From an uncultured Collinsella sp. (GTDB lineage Bacteria; Actinomycetota; Coriobacteriia; Coriobacteriales; Coriobacteriaceae), in contig CATYIV010000001.1 of the NCBI GenBank assembly GCA_958407465.1, positions 111,662 through 175,661 on the forward strand: a stretch of DNA of 64,000 bases, read 5' to 3'. The notes beneath the pieces were generated by a model. The model had not been told where the DNA came from. It ran no database searches and saw only the letters and a list, made by a program, of their open reading frames with translations. Position numbers and translations under genes: made by a program. This document shows positions 1 through 7,490 of the stretch, in pieces (within the stretch, counting starts at the first letter, position 1; each line of letters begins with the position of its first letter).

Positions 1-1
1 G

Positions 2-286
2 CGTGACGCTGACCGCATGACAGCCCTTCAGGCCATGGGCTACGATGTACTTCTCCTGACACACAGACAGATATCCGATGAGGATAGATTCCGCGCGATC
101 GTTAAGGCCGTATGCAGGATGCTCGATGCTGAATATCGTGATAAAAGCTCAGATGAGCAAAGGGCTGAGACATTACTCCGGTCTGAACTATTCGTTGACT
201 GGACAAAATTGGGAGTAATCGACGAAAAGATGCCCGTTAGACACAAAATAGCTCGATCGTGGACGGCTGCGAAACTAAGTGAGTAG
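2..286 (+). CDS. Partial C-terminus of a Vsr/DUF559-like nuclease-fold protein
   Basis: The reading frame is open from the first bases of the window, so only the last ~94 codons are present and the true start lies upstream. The text RDADR..ALQAMGYDVLLLTHRQI followed by F-x-x-I-V-x-x-V matches the C-terminal strand-helix pattern seen at the end of DUF559/Vsr-type proteins, which are numerous paralogues in Collinsella. No catalytic residues are visible because the N-terminal part is missing. The last codons and the TAG stop lie inside the inverted-repeat element that begins at 275, so the C-terminus may have been altered by its arrival. The family call is a pattern-based inference. Confidence 0.5.
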   Translation, partial: RDADRMTALQAMGYDVLLLTHRQISDEDRFRAIVKAVCRMLDAEYRDKSSDEQRAETLLRSELFVDWTKLGVIDEKMPVRHKIARSWTAAKLSE

Positions 287-396
287 ACTTTTGGCTTGAT
301 GGCGACCAGGCCGTTTTTGCAACAAGTCATTTACCTGCGACTTTATAAAGCAATATGGATGGCCTGCTCGGCAAGTTCCAAAAAGTCTACTCACTT
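277..396. repeat. ~120-bp terminal-inverted-repeat element, copy 1 (MITE-like)
   Basis: The ends are AAGTGAGTAGACTTTTGG and the reverse complement of the same motif (CCAAAAAGTCTACTCACTT). A second copy with the same ends and nearly the same length lies at 10296-10414, and the interiors share short blocks (TTTTGCA, CAAG, CTGCG) at matching positions. It has no coding capacity. It supplies the stop codon of the preceding gene. A non-autonomous mobile or structural intergenic element is the best guess; no transposase is in the window. Confidence 0.75.
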
Positions 397-464
397 ATTT
401 TTTGACGAGAATCCGATGCCTAAGGTGGTCCTATTTCAGGGAGTTAACAAGTTCGTGAGGCACG

Positions 465-496
465 AAAAAGGCCCGAACCATGCGGTCCGGGCCTTA
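465..496 (-). terminator. Rho-independent terminator of the rubrerythrin gene
   Basis: An 8-bp GC-rich stem (AAGGCCCG / CGGGCCTT) with a 12-base loop. Read on the minus strand it is followed by a run of T, 33 bp beyond the rubrerythrin stop. Confidence 0.8.
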
Positions 497-528
497 TCGA
501 GCTAAAGATTGTCTCTCAGGCGGTTGGC

Positions 529-1086
529 TTAGCCAAAGTAGCGCTTGAGCAGGCCGGCGAAAGCCTTGCCGTGGCGGGCCTCGTCGCGAGCCATCTCGTG
601 CACGGTGTCGTGGATGGCATCGAGGCCGGCGGCCTTGGCGCGCTTGGCAAGATCGGTCTTGCCGGCGGTGGCGCCGTTCTCGGCCTCAACGCGCATCTCG
701 AGGTTCTTCTTGGTGGAGTCGGTCACGACCTCGCCCAGGAGCTCGGCGAACTTGGCGGCGTGCTCGGCCTCCTCATGAGCTGCCTTCTCGTAATAAAGAC
801 CAACCTCGGGATAACCCTCGCGATGAGCGACGCGGGCCATGGCCAGATACATACCGACCTCGGAGCACTCGCCCTCAAAGTTGGCGCGCAGGTCGGCGAC
901 GATGTCCTCGGGCACGCCCTCCTTGGCAACGCCCACGACGTGCTCGGCAGCCCAGGTAAAGCCGCCCTCATCCTGCTTCAGGAAGCGGGAACCGGGAACG
1001 CCGCACTGGGGGCACTTGAAGTCCTCGGGCAGCTGGTCGCCGTCGTACTCTTCAACATAACCGCAAACGGGGCAAACAAATTTCAT
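529..1086 (-). CDS. rbr: Reverse rubrerythrin (rubredoxin domain first, then diiron ferritin-like domain)
   Basis: A peroxide- and oxygen-detoxifying protein of anaerobes that passes electrons from NAD(P)H via rubredoxin to a diiron site; cytoplasmic. At 185 aa it has an N-terminal rubredoxin domain (CPVC at 5-8, CPQC at 25-28) followed by a four-helix diiron domain with E-G-E-C-S-E, EEAEH and DEARHG ligand motifs. The order is the reverse of classical rubrerythrin. I chose the ATG at 1086 because the protein then begins exactly at the rubredoxin fold (MKFVCPVCG) with AAGGGA upstream; the frame extends 31 codons further with no recognisable sequence. Monocistronic, with its own terminator. 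The family is clear; the preference for peroxide is inferred from the family. Confidence 0.9.
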   Translation of the reverse strand: MKFVCPVCGYVEEYDGDQLPEDFKCPQCGVPGSRFLKQDEGGFTWAAEHVVGVAKEGVPEDIVADLRANFEGECSEVGMYLAMARVAHREGYPEVGLYYEKAAHEEAEHAAKFAELLGEVVTDSTKKNLEMRVEAENGATAGKTDLAKRAKAAGLDAIHDTVHEMARDEARHGKAFAGLLKRYFG

Positions 1087-1342
1087 GATTCGATCCCTTC
1101 GATCGATGGCGATGGTGCGCTCGTCCGGTCCCGTAAGGGCCCTCTCCGGACGTGCGTCTTGACGAGTTCTATTATCCATAAATGAGACTGAAAGTGAAGC
1201 CTATTAGGAATGATTTTTAGTAAAACAATTTTGAGATATGAAGATGTTGATTGATTAACGATTGGCAGGCCGTCTTTGACCGTCGTTGAGTACAATCGGT
1301 CGAGCAAATGTTGACCAATCAACAAATGAGGGAGCCTCCTTT

Positions 1343-2563
1343 ATGCATCTAGCCCGCCGCGTCTGGTGCCGAACGTATCAAACGGTTTTTCGCATCGCAT
1401 TGCCGGTGCTGCCCTATACCGAGCCACGCATTCTGGAGCACGCTGAGGATGTGCCCACAGTGCTTCAAAAGCATTCGATACGGCGGGTTCTTATCGTGAC
1501 AGACCCTGGTATTGCCCGTCTGGGGCTCACGGCGCCGCTCGAGACAGTGCTCGCGTCCAAGGGAATTGGCGTTGCGGTCTATGCCAAAACATCAGCGAAC
1601 CCCACGGTCTCAAACGTGGAAGAAGCGGCGTCCCTGTATCGAGAGCGCGCCTGCCAGGCCATTATCGGCTTTGGTGGCGGTTCGGCCATGGACTGTGCCA
1701 AGGGCGTGGGAGCACGTATCGCGCAGCCAAACAAGCCCATCAACAAGATGCGCGGCCTGCTGCGGATTCATCGTCGCCTGCCGCTGCTTATCGCCGTTCC
1801 CACTACCGCCGGTACGGGAAGCGAAGTTACACTCGCAGCGGTAATTACCGATGACGAGACGCACTATAAATACCCCATTAACGACTTTGTGCTTATCCCG
1901 CGCTTTGCGGTGCACGACCCCGAGTTTACGCGCGGTCTGCCCGCCTCCATTACGGGGCAGACGGGCATGGACGCCCTGACGCATGCCGTCGAGGCGTTTA
2001 TCGGCCGTAGCACCACGCCCTACACGCGCAAGATGGCGCGACAGGCGGTTCAGCTCATCCACGGCAATTTGCTCGAGGCCTATGAACATGGCGACGACAT
2101 GCGCGCACGTCGCAATATGCTTTCGGCGGCGTATAAGGCGGGTGTTGCCTTTACGCGCTCCTATGTTGGATACGTTCATGCCATCGCACACAGCCTGGGC
2201 GGGCGTTACGGGATTCCGCACGGCTTGGCCAACGCTATCATCCTGCCGCACATGCTTCGCGCCTATGGCGAAGCTGCTGCTCCTAAGCTCGCCGATCTCG
2301 CCCGCATGGCCGGCATCGCGCCGGTTAACGCGCAGGACAGCCTGGCGGCCGAGGCCTTTATCGATTGGGTCGACCGCATGAACGCCGCCTTGGGCATTTC
2401 CAAATATGTGACGGGCATTCGCCGCTCCGACATTCCGCAGATGACGGCACATGCCGATGCCGAGGCCAATCCGCTGTACCCCGTTCCGCTTTTAATGGAC
2501 CGCTTGGAGCTCGAGCGTATGTACGAGGTCGTCGCGGGTGGTATGTTTGAGGACGAGAACTAG
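1343..2563 (+). CDS. Iron-containing alcohol dehydrogenase
   Basis: A 406-aa NAD(P)-dependent group III alcohol dehydrogenase (PF00465) that interconverts an alcohol and an aldehyde. The Rossmann-like half carries GGGSAMDCAK (~111) and PTTAGTGSE (~153). The metal-binding half has the four expected ligands, Asp210, His214, His279 and His293 (in GMDALTHAVEA, HAIAHSLGG and GIPHG). The ATG at 1343 is preferred because GAGGGAG sits 7 nt upstream; an in-frame ATG at 1286 lacks a binding site. It is followed 9 bp later by an aldehyde dehydrogenase, so the pair probably moves a substrate between alcohol, aldehyde and acid. The substrate is unknown; the bulky N-terminus and the ALDH3-type partner suggest a longer-chain aldehyde. 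Confidence 0.9.
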   Translation: MHLARRVWCRTYQTVFRIALPVLPYTEPRILEHAEDVPTVLQKHSIRRVLIVTDPGIARLGLTAPLETVLASKGIGVAVYAKTSANPTVSNVEEAASLYRERACQAIIGFGGGSAMDCAKGVGARIAQPNKPINKMRGLLRIHRRLPLLIAVPTTAGTGSEVTLAAVITDDETHYKYPINDFVLIPRFAVHDPEFTRGLPASITGQTGMDALTHAVEAFIGRSTTPYTRKMARQAVQLIHGNLLEAYEHGDDMRARRNMLSAAYKAGVAFTRSYVGYVHAIAHSLGGRYGIPHGLANAIILPHMLRAYGEAAAPKLADLARMAGIAPVNAQDSLAAEAFIDWVDRMNAALGISKYVTGIRRSDIPQMTAHADAEANPLYPVPLLMDRLELERMYEVVAGGMFEDEN

Positions 2564-2572
2564 GAGGGTGCC

Positions 2573-3952
2573 ATGAACACCGAGGAAATTGCGCGCATCG
2601 TCGGCGATCAGCGCGCCTACTTTAAGACCCACACCACGTTTGATGTCGATGCTCGACGTCGTGCGCTCGTGAGTTTACGCGATGCGGTACGGGCCCACGA
2701 GGCCGATATTGCCCATGCGCTCAAGACCGATTTGGGAAAGTCGCATGATGAGGCCTATATGTGCGAGATCGGCACCTCGCTTTCCGAGATTCGTCATCAG
2801 ATCTCGCATGTGGCTCGATGGAGTCGTCCGCGCCCGCGTCCGTGTGACCTCGCCAACGCCGTGAGTGTGTGCAAAACGCAAGCCGTGCCCTATGGTGTTA
2901 CGCTCATCATGGCGCCCTGGAACTACCCGTTTTTGCTGACGCTCGAGCCGCTCGCCGGCGCCCTTGCCGCGGGCAACACCGTGGTCATCAAGCCGAGTGC
3001 CTATGCTCCGGCATCGAGCGCGGTGCTCAAGCAAATCTGTGAAGAGGCATTTGATCCGCGCCTGGTGGCGGTTGTCGAGGGCGGCCGCGCCGAAAACGAA
3101 GCTCTGCTCGACGAGTGCTGGGACAAGATCTTCTTTACCGGTAGTGTTTTGGTCGGCAAGCTCGTCATGGAGCGCGCAAGTAAAAACCTTACGCCCGTGA
3201 CGCTTGAGCTGGGCGGAAAGAGTCCCTGCATCGTGGATGCGACGGCAAACTTGAAGGTTGCGGCACGGCGTATCGCCTTTGGTAAATGGCTCAACGTGGG
3301 GCAGACCTGCGTGGCGCCCGACTACCTGCTGGTCGATGCGCGCGTGCATGACGAGCTGCTGGACCTTATCAAGGAGGAGGTCCGCCGTATGTTTGGCGAG
3401 CATCCGCTCGATAACGAGGATTACGGACATATCGTCAACGCCAAGCATTTTGCGCGCGTGCGTGGGCTGATCGACCCCGACAAGGTTGTGTTGGGAGGCA
3501 CGGCGCGCGAGTCGTCGCTCAAGATTGAGCCGACGATCCTAGACGGCGTGACCCCCGATGACGCCGTGATGCAGGAGGAGATTTTCGGCCCCATCTTGCC
3601 GGTGCTGACGTTTGAGAGCCTAGACGAGGCCGAGACGTTTATTACGGATCGTCCGACGCCGCTGGCCCTGTATATCTTTAGCCAGGACCGCGCGGCTCAG
3701 CAGCGCTTTGTGCGCTACGTGCCCTTTGGCGGCGGCTGCGTTAACGACACCATCATGCATTTGGCTACGAGCCATATGGGCTTTGGCGGCATGGGCGCGA
3801 GCGGCATGGGACAGTACCATGGCCGCGAGAGCTTCGATACGTTTAGCCACAAGAAGAGCATTGTGAACAAGGCAACGTGGCTGGACGTGCCATTCCGCTA
3901 TGCTCCTTACGCAAGCTGGAAGCACAAGTTCGTGCGCATGTTTGTGCATTAG
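2573..3952 (+). CDS. Aldehyde dehydrogenase, class 3-like
   Basis: 459 aa, cytoplasmic, NAD(P)-dependent oxidation of an aldehyde to a carboxylate. It shows APWNYPF near 115, the general base Glu212 in LELGGKSP and the catalytic Cys246 in GQTCVAPDY, the arrangement of the ALDH3/coniferyl and fatty-aldehyde branch. Its start is set by GGAGGG just before the ATG, 9 bp after the alcohol dehydrogenase stop, so the two are co-transcribed and probably share an aldehyde intermediate. A hairpin terminator follows directly. The exact aldehyde cannot be read from the sequence. Confidence 0.9.
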   Translation: MNTEEIARIVGDQRAYFKTHTTFDVDARRRALVSLRDAVRAHEADIAHALKTDLGKSHDEAYMCEIGTSLSEIRHQISHVARWSRPRPRPCDLANAVSVCKTQAVPYGVTLIMAPWNYPFLLTLEPLAGALAAGNTVVIKPSAYAPASSAVLKQICEEAFDPRLVAVVEGGRAENEALLDECWDKIFFTGSVLVGKLVMERASKNLTPVTLELGGKSPCIVDATANLKVAARRIAFGKWLNVGQTCVAPDYLLVDARVHDELLDLIKEEVRRMFGEHPLDNEDYGHIVNAKHFARVRGLIDPDKVVLGGTARESSLKIEPTILDGVTPDDAVMQEEIFGPILPVLTFESLDEAETFITDRPTPLALYIFSQDRAAQQRFVRYVPFGGGCVNDTIMHLATSHMGFGGMGASGMGQYHGRESFDTFSHKKSIVNKATWLDVPFRYAPYASWKHKFVRMFVH

Positions 3953-3960
3953 AAAAGGGC

Positions 3961-3999
3961 GCAGGTAATACGAACAAGTGTTCCTATTACCTGCATTTT
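3961..3999 (+). terminator. Terminator after the alcohol/aldehyde dehydrogenase operon
   Basis: A perfect 10-bp stem GCAGGTAATA / TATTACCTGC with a 14-base loop, followed by ATTTT, 8 bp past the aldehyde dehydrogenase stop. Confidence 0.75.
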
Positions 4000-4057
4000 G
4001 CGTTAGACTACTGTTATGGAGCACGGATGGGCCAACTCCCTTTAGAAGGGATTTGGT

Positions 4058-4141
4058 ATGAACGTAAGCGATGTTATTTCGTTATTAGCGTTGTTGATTG
4101 CGGCTATCGAACTCGGTCTGTTTATCGGCCGAATGAAATAG
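4058..4141 (+). CDS. 27-aa single-span hydrophobic peptide (holin-like or type I toxin-like)
   Basis: A 27-codon reading frame, ATG to TAG. It encodes a short polar start (MNVSDVIS), a hydrophobic stretch of about 17 residues (LLALLIAAIELGLFIG) and a basic tail (RMK). AGAAGGG lies 7 nt upstream, and a C-rich, hairpin-prone segment starts at the stop codon. That layout resembles the very short holin-like/type I toxin peptides of Gram-positive bacteria. It stands alone between a terminator and the HIRAN gene. No antisense RNA can be proved here. Small regulatory membrane peptide is the alternative. Confidence 0.5.
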   Translation: MNVSDVISLLALLIAAIELGLFIGRMK

Positions 4142-4377
4142 CCGCCCCCGCGTAAGCGAAGACGGCCACTTCTCACGATGAAAACGTGTATCGGAGTTGG
4201 CAAGACCCGCGGCAACGGGTGCCATCCGTGTTCCTATCTTATCTGCAAGCGTTCTGTCGCGCAAGCGTTGAGGCAAACGATTGAAGGACGCAGACAGGAT
4301 GTATTTGTGTCCGCACGGGACCGTAGACTTCTCAATAAGGTTACACACCGGTTTATCCGGCTGTTAGAGGAGCTGCT

Positions 4378-4704
4378 ATGTACGAGCCTTCGCGTGTTCT
4401 TCTGTCATTTCACATTGCAGGATTTCAGTATGCCGATGGCGCCTTGGTCCTGGGCGATCTTAAAGCGGGCGATAAGCTGACGCTGTGTGCCGAGCGCGAT
4501 AATCCCCATGACCCCGAGGCAGTTGCGATCTACTATGGCAAGACCAAACTTGGCTACGTTCCGGGAAACGAGGTCGGCCCACTGTCCTTGATGATGTATT
4601 ACGGCCACGAGGACGTATTTGAGGCCCGCGTGCAACAGGTTGCTCCCGAGCGCAGCCCGTGGCACCAGGTGCGCGTTGGCCTCTATGTGGTGGATGCTCG
4701 CTAG
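4378..4704 (+). CDS. HIRAN domain protein
   Basis: 108 aa that consist almost entirely of a HIRAN fold (IAGFQYADG, L..GD.L.L..ERDNPHDPEAVAIYY....LGYVP). HIRAN domains bind 3' DNA ends or stalled-fork DNA and in bacteria are often stand-alone. GAGGAG lies 6 nt before the ATG. A 59-aa bipartite charged protein begins 18 bp downstream with its own AGGGAGG, and a phosphoesterase follows, so the three may be co-expressed. The exact role is unknown; a DNA-damage or nucleic-acid-binding role is inferred from the domain only. Confidence 0.8.
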   Translation: MYEPSRVLLSFHIAGFQYADGALVLGDLKAGDKLTLCAERDNPHDPEAVAIYYGKTKLGYVPGNEVGPLSLMMYYGHEDVFEARVQQVAPERSPWHQVRVGLYVVDAR

Positions 4705-4722
4705 TCGGCAAGGGAGGCGGCC

Positions 4723-4902
4723 ATGTTTGATGACGATGACCTGTTCGATCTGACAGACGATCCGTTTGAGTGGGATACGCTACTCGATGACGATGAGTTG
4801 GAGCAGGATCGTAAGAAGCGGCAGGGCAAGAACGCCCAGGGTGACGCTTCGAAAAAGCAAGACAAGCGCCGCCGCGGACTGTTCGGCGGGCTCTTTGGCT
4901 AA
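4723..4902 (+). CDS. Small bipartite charged protein (59 aa), unknown function
   Basis: A short gene with strong AGGGAGG 5 nt before its ATG. The first half is very acidic and aromatic (FDDDDLFDLTDDPFEWD, DDDELEQD). The second half is strongly basic (DRKKRQGKN, SKKQDKRRR), and it ends in a glycine/phenylalanine motif GLFGGLFG. There is no signal peptide or membrane span. The acidic/basic split suggests an interaction peptide, perhaps acting with the HIRAN protein 18 bp upstream or with nucleic acid. I do not recognise a family. Confidence 0.65.
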   Translation: MFDDDDLFDLTDDPFEWDTLLDDDELEQDRKKRQGKNAQGDASKKQDKRRRGLFGGLFG

Positions 4903-4968
4903 CCGCCGCATCGCTGTGTCTGTATACTTAGCACGAGTTGGATGCATTGCGAAATGAGGGCATAGACG

Positions 4969-5514
4969 ATGATGTGGTTTACCGCCGACCTGCACCTGGG
5001 CGATACGAATATCTTGCACGACATGGATCGACCGTTTGATTCGGTCGAGGAGATGAACCGCAAGGTCATCGATGCCATCAATGAGTGCGTGGCTGCGGAC
5101 GACCGCCTCTATATCCTGGGAGACTTTACGTATCGCTTGCCCCTGGCGGAGGCGGTGCGCCTGCGCGAGCGTATCGAATGCCAGAACGTGACGCTCATCC
5201 GCGGTAACCATGACGGCGACTGGGAAGATTCCGACGTACCGCAGATTTGGGAAGACGTGCGCGATTACCTGGAGATTGCTCCCGGCTATGCCAAGGGCCA
5301 TCGCCTGGTGTTGAGCCACTACCCCATGCTTAGCTGGAATGGCAAGGCGCGTGGCGCCATCATGCTACACGGGCATATTCACAGCAGAGGAGACCGTACC
5401 AACGCGCGCAACCGCGATCGCGAGCGCCCTATCTTTCGCTACGATGTCGGTCTCGATGCCAACGAGTACAAGCCCGTAAGCCGCGATCAGTTTCTTAGCT
5501 TCTTTGGGTTATAG
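4969..5514 (+). CDS. Calcineurin-like metallophosphoesterase
   Basis: 181 aa with the full two-metal phosphoesterase signature: FTADLHLGD (D-x-H), ILGDFTY (GD), RGNHDGDW (GNHD), LVLSHYPML (H) and LHGHIHS (GHxH). Short single-domain members of this family hydrolyse phosphodiesters or phosphomonoesters of unknown identity in the cytoplasm. GAGGG lies 8 nt before tandem ATGs; either could be used. It ends directly against a 53-bp perfect palindrome. Its substrate is unknown. Confidence 0.85.
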   Translation: MMWFTADLHLGDTNILHDMDRPFDSVEEMNRKVIDAINECVAADDRLYILGDFTYRLPLAEAVRLRERIECQNVTLIRGNHDGDWEDSDVPQIWEDVRDYLEIAPGYAKGHRLVLSHYPMLSWNGKARGAIMLHGHIHSRGDRTNARNRDRERPIFRYDVGLDANEYKPVSRDQFLSFFGL

Positions 5515-5567
5515 GGCGCCAGAACCACCACAAAGGGGACAGGCACCTTTGTGGTGGTTCTGGCGCC
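5515..5567. repeat. Long perfect palindrome with GGGACAGG loop (REP-like, possible terminator)
   Basis: Two perfect 22-nt arms (5515-5536 and 5546-5567) enclose a 9-base loop. The inner part reads GGGGACAGGCACC, a motif shared in part with the palindromes at 19641, 49966 and 60161. It starts at the base after the phosphoesterase stop codon, so it may also end transcription, although no strong T run follows. Confidence 0.75.
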
Positions 5568-5654
5568 GTTGCCATTATGGCGGCGGCGCCTTTTTTGTCC
5601 GTGCGGTGCGGTAGAGTGTAGGCGGTTGAAATTTGCGTCCATCGAGGAGCTGCT

Positions 5655-7412
5655 ATGAACGAGATCAAGTGCCCGCATTGCGGCGAAGTGTTTAAGGTCG
5701 ATGCGTCTGGCTATGCGGATATCGTCAAGCAAGTACGCGATGCCGAGTTTTCGCGCGACCTGGATGAGCGTGTGAAGGCAGTCCAGCGCGAGGGCGAGCA
5801 GGCGCTGGAGCTTGAGCGTTCGCGTTCGGCGTCTGCCCTGCAGGAGGCGGAGTCTCAACGCGACGCTCAGCTTGTCGAGCAGAAGAACGCTGCGGCGCAG
5901 GAGTTGGCACAAGAGGTTGCCAAGCGCGATGTCGAGCTTGCCGAGCTGCGCGCCAAGCTCGAGGGCGCTGCCGCAGAGCGCGAGAGTGCAAGCCAGCGCG
6001 CGGCGGTTGAGGCCCGCGCCGATGCTCAAAAGGAGAATGCCGAGCTGCAGCGCGAGATCGACAACTTGCGTGCGCAGCTGGGGCGCAAGGATGACGAAGC
6101 CAAACTCGCCGAGGCGGCGGCACGCAATGCTGCTCAAAACGACCTGTCCGCACGCGACGCTCAGATTGCCGAGCTGCAGGCCAGGCTCGCCGCGGCGGAC
6201 AAGGCCCAGGAGATGGCGCTTGCCGCTGCCGCGGCAGAGTCGCAGCGTGAGCTCGATGCCGCTCGCAGCGAGGCCGAGCGCGCGCTTGCTGACTACCGCG
6301 CGACGGTACGGGAGAAGTTTTCCGCCGCAAAGGCTCAGTTCGAGCAAGAGGCCGAGGGCCTGCGTGCGCAGCTGCGCGAACAGGAGCTGACGGCCAAAAT
6401 GAACCTATCGGAGGCGGTCGCCGCGGCAGAGCGTGAGCGTGACGAGGCACGTGCCAAACTGACGAGCGAGCTGGCGGTGCGCGATTCGCGCGAGGAACAG
6501 GCCAGAGCAGCACACGAGCTCGAGCTTGCGCAGGCCAAGCGCGTGAGCGACGAGTTGATTCGCTACAAGGACGAAGAGATTGAGCGCCTTAAGGACATGA
6601 AGGTCCGCCTGTCCACCAAGATGGTGGGCGAGTCGCTCGAGCAGCACTGCGAGACCGAGTTTAACCGTCTGCGCATGACGGCGTTTCCTAATGCGTACTT
6701 CGAGAAAGATAACGATGCGTCCGAGGGCACCAAGGGCGACTTTATCTTCCGCGAGTGCGATGCGAGCGGCAACGAGGTCATTTCGATTATGTTCGAGATG
6801 AAAAACGAGAACGATGAGACCGCGACCAAGCATAAAAACGAGGACTTCTTTAAGAAGCTCGATCACGATCGTCGCCAGAAAGGCTGCGAGTATGCGGTGC
6901 TCTGCACCCTGCTGGAGCCCGAGAGCGAGCTCTATAACGCGGGTATCGTCGACGTGAGCTACCGCTATGAGAAGATGTACGTGATCCGCCCGCAGTTCTT
7001 CATTCCCATGATCACGCTGCTGCGCAACGCCGCTATGGGCTCGTTGCGCTATAAGCAGGAGCTGGCGGAGTACAAGCAGCAGAATATCGACGTCACGAAC
7101 TTCGAAGCCAAGATGGAAAAGTTCAAGAATGATTTCGGTCGCAACTACGAGATCGCGAGCCGCAAGTTCCAAACGGCAATCGATGAGATTGACAAGACGA
7201 TTAGCCATCTGCAGAAAACCAAGGAGGCGTTGCTGTCTTCCGAGAACAACCTGCGCCTTGCCAACAAGAAAGCCGACGATCTTACCATTCGCAAGCTCAC
7301 GTGGGGCAACAAGACCATGAAGGCGGCCTTTGACGAGGCGCGCGGGGCTGCGCCAGAGACAAACGATGAGCCCGCCGAGGCGGATTCGTATGAGGTCGAG
7401 GATGCCGAGTAA
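5655..7412 (+). CDS. DUF2130 coiled-coil protein
   Basis: 585 aa. It starts with a short zinc-ribbon-like motif (KCPHCGEVF, residues 5-13), continues with a long Glu/Ala/Arg-rich coiled coil (~20-310), then a conserved globular DUF2130 domain (~315-490) and a second helical region with an acidic tail. The DUF2130 core shows [14 protein letters not shown] and [10 protein letters not shown], reminiscent of a PD-(D/E)xK nuclease-like core, but that is an inference. The start is fixed by GAGGAG 6 nt before the ATG. It is monocistronic and closed by a bidirectional terminator. Function is unknown; the architecture suggests a long filamentous scaffold with a nucleic-acid-related head. Confidence 0.8.
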   Translation: MNEIKCPHCGEVFKVDASGYADIVKQVRDAEFSRDLDERVKAVQREGEQALELERSRSASALQEAESQRDAQLVEQKNAAAQELAQEVAKRDVELAELRAKLEGAAAERESASQRAAVEARADAQKENAELQREIDNLRAQLGRKDDEAKLAEAAARNAAQNDLSARDAQIAELQARLAAADKAQEMALAAAAAESQRELDAARSEAERALADYRATVREKFSAAKAQFEQEAEGLRAQLREQELTAKMNLSEAVAAAERERDEARAKLTSELAVRDSREEQARAAHELELAQAKRVSDELIRYKDEEIERLKDMKVRLSTKMVGESLEQHCETEFNRLRMTAFPNAYFEKDNDASEGTKGDFIFRECDASGNEVISIMFEMKNENDETATKHKNEDFFKKLDHDRRQKGCEYAVLCTLLEPESELYNAGIVDVSYRYEKMYVIRPQFFIPMITLLRNAAMGSLRYKQELAEYKQQNIDVTNFEAKMEKFKNDFGRNYEIASRKFQTAIDEIDKTISHLQKTKEALLSSENNLRLANKKADDLTIRKLTWGNKTMKAAFDEARGAAPETNDEPAEADSYEVEDAE

Positions 7413-7430
7413 GGCATAGCGTATAGTGCA

Positions 7431-7473
7431 AAAGCGGGGCCGCTGGCGATATTGCCAACGGCCCCGCTTGTTT
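7431..7473. terminator. Bidirectional terminator between DUF2130 and DUF3516 helicase genes
   Basis: An 11-bp stem AAGCGGGGCCG / CGGCCCCGCTT followed by GTTT on the plus strand and preceded by A-rich sequence for the minus strand. It lies between convergent genes. Confidence 0.75.
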
Positions 7474-7490
7474 CGTTCCAGTATGTTCGG

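Noticed and set aside
296..505. 69-aa frame over the first inverted-repeat element
   Set aside because: It runs through the repeat and the terminator and has no ribosome binding site.
4178..4480. 100-aa frame before the HIRAN gene
   Set aside because: It overlaps the HIRAN gene in another frame, has no good binding site and no recognisable domain.
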